From Sweltsa coloradensis (lineage: Eukaryota > Arthropoda > Insecta > Plecoptera > Chloroperlidae): a stretch of 64,000 bases of DNA. Shown here piece after piece: positions 60,363-64,000 of this stretch; position 1 is the stretch's first letter, and every line of letters starts with the position of its first letter. Position numbers and translations under genes: made by a program. The stretch spans positions 434,001 to 498,000 of the forward strand of contig JAMZAV010000296.1 in the NCBI GenBank assembly GCA_024449915.1, given 5' to 3'. The notes below the pieces were generated by a model. The model had not been told where the DNA came from, made no database searches, and worked only from the letters and a program-made list of their open reading frames with translations.

Positions 60363-60430
60363 AGAGAAGGGAGCTGGGAAGATGTGGAAGAGATATTACT
60401 GTAAAAAGAAAGAAGGAAGACTGGTCTTAC
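60363..60430 (+). pseudogene. LINE segment continuing beyond the last satellite unit
   Basis: After the last GGGAGACCAATAGG the sequence departs from the unit into GAAGAGAAGGGAGCTGGGAA and TGTGGAAGAGATATTACTG, readable as REKGAGKMWKRYYCKKKEG. A basic stretch with W after 'GRYGR' is what follows this region in intact LINEs, so this may be the original 3' continuation of the founding fragment. Confidence 0.4.
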
Positions 60431-61034
60431 CAGATAAAGTATACAACGGATGGGTGATTGTGATCAATGATTTATTTAATGACTAGCTTTTAAGGGATTG
60501 CAATACCGAAATGATAAAATCAAACTGGGAACGGTGATTTTGTAATTTCTACATTGTACTACACACATACAATAATATCCCCCCCCCAAACCACCATGAA
60601 TGTTTCTGTCGTAATTAAATTTTGAAAAATAATTTACGAAGAAGGCAATTATTAATAATGATACAACTGAGCAGCGAACTAGAATATAATGAACCATGAA
60701 TAAAGAGTTGTTTGTTTATCAAATAACATTATAATAATTTCAGCTGCAACTCGCAATACAAAGTTTTGTTTTCTACTTTAAGATTGCTGGTTTACTGTAG
60801 GGTGTATGACGTGCAAGTAAATTTTAATAAGTATTACCTCTATGCGTATTTACATCAGTACGTGAACTAGTTTGACACCCCTAGTGAGAGTGTCATGAAC
60901 TTCGTTCTCGTGTGCGTGATAAACTATATATGGGACCCGTATCGACCCCGGCTGACACTAATCAAAATAATATGGAAAAGTTCTGAAGCCTTGTCGATAT
61001 TCACGCCGAAGTTTGTGTTTAGTCTGATTAACAA
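60431..61034. other. AT-rich sequence, no gene seen
   Basis: Nothing recognised. Confidence 0.5.
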
Positions 61035-61629
61035 CTAGGAAAACGCTAAAGTCCCGCCGCGTTGATGGATGAGCTTTTTAAAGTTTAAAGTTTGCTTGGG
61101 ATATCTTTACTTTTGCAAGTGCTTTGTTTTGCTGCCTACGCATTGTAGGTGAATGTTGTCAAGTTTCTTTTGTTTCTTGTCAATTGGTATTATTTACCGT
61201 AAAAAACTTATATTAAAAGCTTTATTTCTATGGATTCTGGCTAACTTTTTCAACTTTTTCTTTCAAAAGGTACTACATCACCATAACCTTAATGTCCATG
61301 TATAATATGAACGTTGTTGCCCCACCCGTTTGGTCAGAATTGGCCCAAATGGCACGAAAATATCGCACTAAAAATCGAAAAAAATCGTAAAAGTACGATA
61401 TTCATGAGAAATATTTCTTCGATTGTACCCAAAAACAATACACCTCTAAGTTCAGAGATTTCGAAGGTCCTGTCAAATTTTCATCAAGATCGGATAAGCC
61501 GTTTGTCTGGTAGAGAGTTAACAAACAGACAAAAAAACAAACAAAAAAAAAAAAAAACAAAAAAAAAAACACCCGAGCTAAATTTTTTGGGGGGTCGGTG
61601 AAATTGAAGTCTTCGCTTCGCTCATCCAA
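61035..61629 (-). mobile_element. Helentron/HINE-like element, copy 5
   Basis: Well preserved. In element sense it starts TTGGATGAGCGAAGCGAAGA and ends CATCAACGCGGCGGGACTTT, then AGCGTTTTCCTAG followed by T. AACGC and GCGTT can form the 3' hairpin stem. It has one core unit and an A/C-rich (ACAAACAGACAAAAA) stretch. Confidence 0.8.
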
Positions 61630-62712
61630 TTAATATTCATGAGAGCGGGGATCGATTCTCATCAGGTCGTCAATGTTGGTGTCTTCGGAAGGCGTAACAT
61701 CGCCCGGAGAGTTTGTAACTACAGAGAGTAAACATTATAATCAGGGTGGTAGACTAAGTCGCGCGCAGTGGTCTGGCAGAGTACGTCATCGCATCCCACG
61801 CAAGCTAAATAATCATGGCAGGAATAAAACTCGGTTATAGCCTTCGACTTTATGAGCCTTCAGAAAACATAATTAACATAAGACCCAAGAGGCTCCGCAC
61901 ATATAAGGCATAAGTGTTGTCATTGTTCCTTTTTAGCATAACAAATTTTCCCCTTCGTTTCCAATAAAGCTTAGGAATATTGGACGGAAGTCCACAAACA
62001 TTTTTAGGAAAGTCCTGTCGCAGATATTTTTCAAATCACTGATAAAACAATGATTAGTGAAAACAATATGGATCTAGAAAACTAAATTGTTAGTTATTAC
62101 TCAAAATCAACCCGATCTGTTGACCAAATGGCAATCGTGTCGTTAAAATCCATCTAGATTACATCATATTCTGTATTACAATGTAATAATATCGTATTTG
62201 GAAATTTTCCACAAACTAAATAATCTGAAATTGTGAAATAACAAGAGCTCTCTGATGTAAAAGTGTAGTTTATTTGTTTATAACGGTCTGTGTACTGTAA
62301 ACATGGCTCACGTGAGAACATACAGATGTAAGATAAGTGTACAAAGGGTTAAGTATAATTCCATGTCACTGCACGTTCCACTCTAATTAATTACTTTACA
62401 CTTGAATCAAACCGTGTGGTGGAAATACATCAATAACTATCCTAAATGTATTGGTTCTTGGTAAGTTTGCGTCAAATTACTTAACTCTCTGCGTCACAAC
62501 GCAGCGAGTCGGAACTAAACGATACCACACTAGGTAAAGGTTAATACATTTGTAGTGATATGGACGCATTTATTAGTAATTTATTTAATTGTTAGATTAA
62601 CTAATTCGTTTTTGTATACTTATGTTTTTATTATTTAAAAGCGAAGCTCCTACAAAGCATAACCACTAATTTAATGAGATAATCATCAGCGAACCGTTTC
62701 AAGTGGCAGAGC
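61630..62712. other. AT-rich sequence, no gene seen
   Basis: Nothing recognised. Confidence 0.5.
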
Positions 62713-62734
62713 GTACCCGGCACTTCCACCAAAA
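62713..62734 (-). repeat. tRNA-Ala-complementary box, single copy
   Basis: On the minus strand TTTTGGTGGAAGTGCCGGGT, one mismatch (A for G). Flanks do not match the other elements. Confidence 0.6.
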
Positions 62735-63117
62735 CCATCAACCCACAGCGATTTAATTTATTTTATATTCTTCGACCATTTGTTGACTAAATTACTTCGA
62801 CACCAATTGTACACGTTAGCTTCCATTTTGAAATGTGCATTCATCCAAGAAAACTGTTTGGAACTTATCCGAAATGGCGAAATTTAATTTGTTTCAATTA
62901 TAAAGTAAATACTTCTTTATTAATTCAACTAGCTGCGAATCACATCGAAACTCACTTCTGCAATAAATTCTTGGTTCGCCTTATGGTATAAGAAGACATA
63001 TCCTTTATTGAAACTATGATACTTTTGGTGGTTTATATTGTTGCGGTATAATCTCCAACTGACTAGAAGGAAGTGGGGTTTGAATTCCTATAAGTGATAT
63101 TTTCATTCTTCAAAAAA
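62735..63117. other. AT-rich sequence, no gene seen
   Basis: Nothing recognised. Confidence 0.5.
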
Positions 63118-63883
63118 TTGGATGAGCGAAGCGAAGACTTCGATTTCACTGACCCCCCAAAAAATTAGTTCCAATGTTTTTTTTTTTTTTTTTGTTTGTT
63201 TGATTTTTGTCTGTTGTTAGCAGGATTCCGGGCAAACGGCATAAGCGATCTTGATGAAATTTGAGGGGACCTTCGTTTTCTCTGAAACTTAGAGGTGTAT
63301 TGCTTTTGGGTACAATCGAAGAAATATTTCTCATGAATATCGTACTTTTACGATTTTTTTCGATTTTTAATGCGATATTTCGTCACATTTTGGCCGATTC
63401 TGACCAACGGGTGGGGCTACAACGTTCATATTTCACATTGACATTAAGATTATGGTGATGTAGTACCTTTTGAAAGAAAAAGTTGAAAAAATTAGCTAGA
63501 ATCTATAGAAATAAAGGTTTTAATATTAGTTTTTCAAGTTTTAGTGCGATATTTTCGTCACATTTGGGCCGATTCTGACCAAACGGGTGGGGCTACAACG
63601 TTCAGATTTCACATGGACATTAAGGTTATGGTGATGTAGTACCTTTTGAAAGAAAAAGTTGAAAAAGTTAGTCAGAATCTACAGAAATAAAGGTTTTAAT
63701 ATGAGTTTTTTTAGGTTTATAATACCAATTAACAAGTAACAATAGAAACTTGACAACAATCACCTACAATGCATTCAAAAAGCACTTGCAAAGGAAAAGT
63801 GAAAACAAACGCAAAAAACGCAAACAAAAAACTAACAAAAAACGCTCATCCATCAACGCGGCGGGACTTTAGCGTTTTCCTAG
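63118..63883 (+). mobile_element. Helentron/HINE-like element, copy 6 (two core units)
   Basis: Complete copy with the TTGGATGAGCGAAGCGAAGA start and GCGTTTTCCTAG end followed by T. Two tandem core units (TGCGATATTT at 63371 and TGCGATATTTT at 63545, period ~174 bp) each contain ACGGGTGGGGCTACAACGTT and GTAGTACCTTTTGAAAG. The subterminal GCTCATCCATCAACGCGGCG mirrors the TTGGATGAGC start. Confidence 0.85.
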
Positions 63884-64000
63884 TATAAAAAAATATTATG
63901 CCTATCAACATTATTATATCTAGCAGAAATGTAGCATTAGAGAAGATGACACGCAGCATACACATCTATATAAATGTAGGTTAAATCCTACATGGTAAAA
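63884..64000. other. AT-rich window end
   Basis: Nothing recognised. Confidence 0.4.

Noticed and set aside
4338..63458. Recurrent small peptides such as RNISSIVPKN..SEISKVPSNFH on either strand
   Set aside because: They occur only inside Helentron-like copies, in each copy, with stops and frameshifts, and follow the DNA consensus and not a coding constraint.

Overview
The window looks like AT-rich, repeat-dense nuclear DNA from a metazoan, most likely a marine invertebrate. Non-LTR retrotransposon tails, tRNA-derived SINE-like sequences, Helitron-type non-autonomous elements with tandem-repeat cores, microsatellites and two satellite-like arrays are all present. There is no bacterial operon organisation. 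The Helitron-type family resembles the 'pearl'/HINE class known from bivalves, so a mollusc is a reasonable but unproven guess. I could not identify any host protein-coding gene with confidence. The window is best read as intergenic or intronic sequence built from mobile and tandem repeats.

Layout. 0-5 kb: SINE-like heads, two copies of a short conserved box (TGGTGGAGGTGCCGGG and variants), (GA)n and (GT)n, and one Helentron-like copy. 6.7-7.9 kb: 3' end of a CR1/L2-like LINE with its C-terminal coding remnant and a (TAAA)n tail. The same tail recurs at 12.3-12.5 kb, fused behind a tRNA-like SINE, and at 39.3 kb. 11-24 kb: more Helentron-like copies, a GACTAGCT minisatellite, and a 77-bp tandem duplication carrying the box. 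24-29 kb: a tRNA-cored fold-back element, a near-perfect 54-bp-arm hairpin, and two dimeric box elements. 29-36 kb: mostly unremarkable AT-rich DNA. 36-49 kb: more box elements (dimeric at 39 kb, 71-bp tandem at 45 kb), dispersed GGGAGTGTTTCC elements, and a repeat pair at 37.0/45.7 kb. 50.2-51.6 kb: a seven-copy ~194-bp array rich in CACGCCC/CCGCCCC. 52.2-52.8 kb: an antisense LINE reverse-transcriptase remnant. 53.6-60.4 kb: about 35 copies of a 193-194-bp unit derived from the C-terminal coding part of a LINE. 61-64 kb: two more Helentron-like copies in opposite orientation.

The observation I consider most novel is the box. TGGTGGAGGTGCCGGG or a near match occurs 17 times in 64 kb, in elements whose flanks otherwise differ. 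It is the exact complement of a typical metazoan tRNA-Ala 3' end (5 T-stem bases, 7 acceptor bases, discriminator A, CCA). That is what a retrotransposon primer-binding site looks like. The copies sit in short tandem or dimeric units (71, 77, ~160 bp) without recognisable LTRs or coding sequence, suggesting an unrecognised miniature, tRNA-Ala-primed (TRIM-like) element group.
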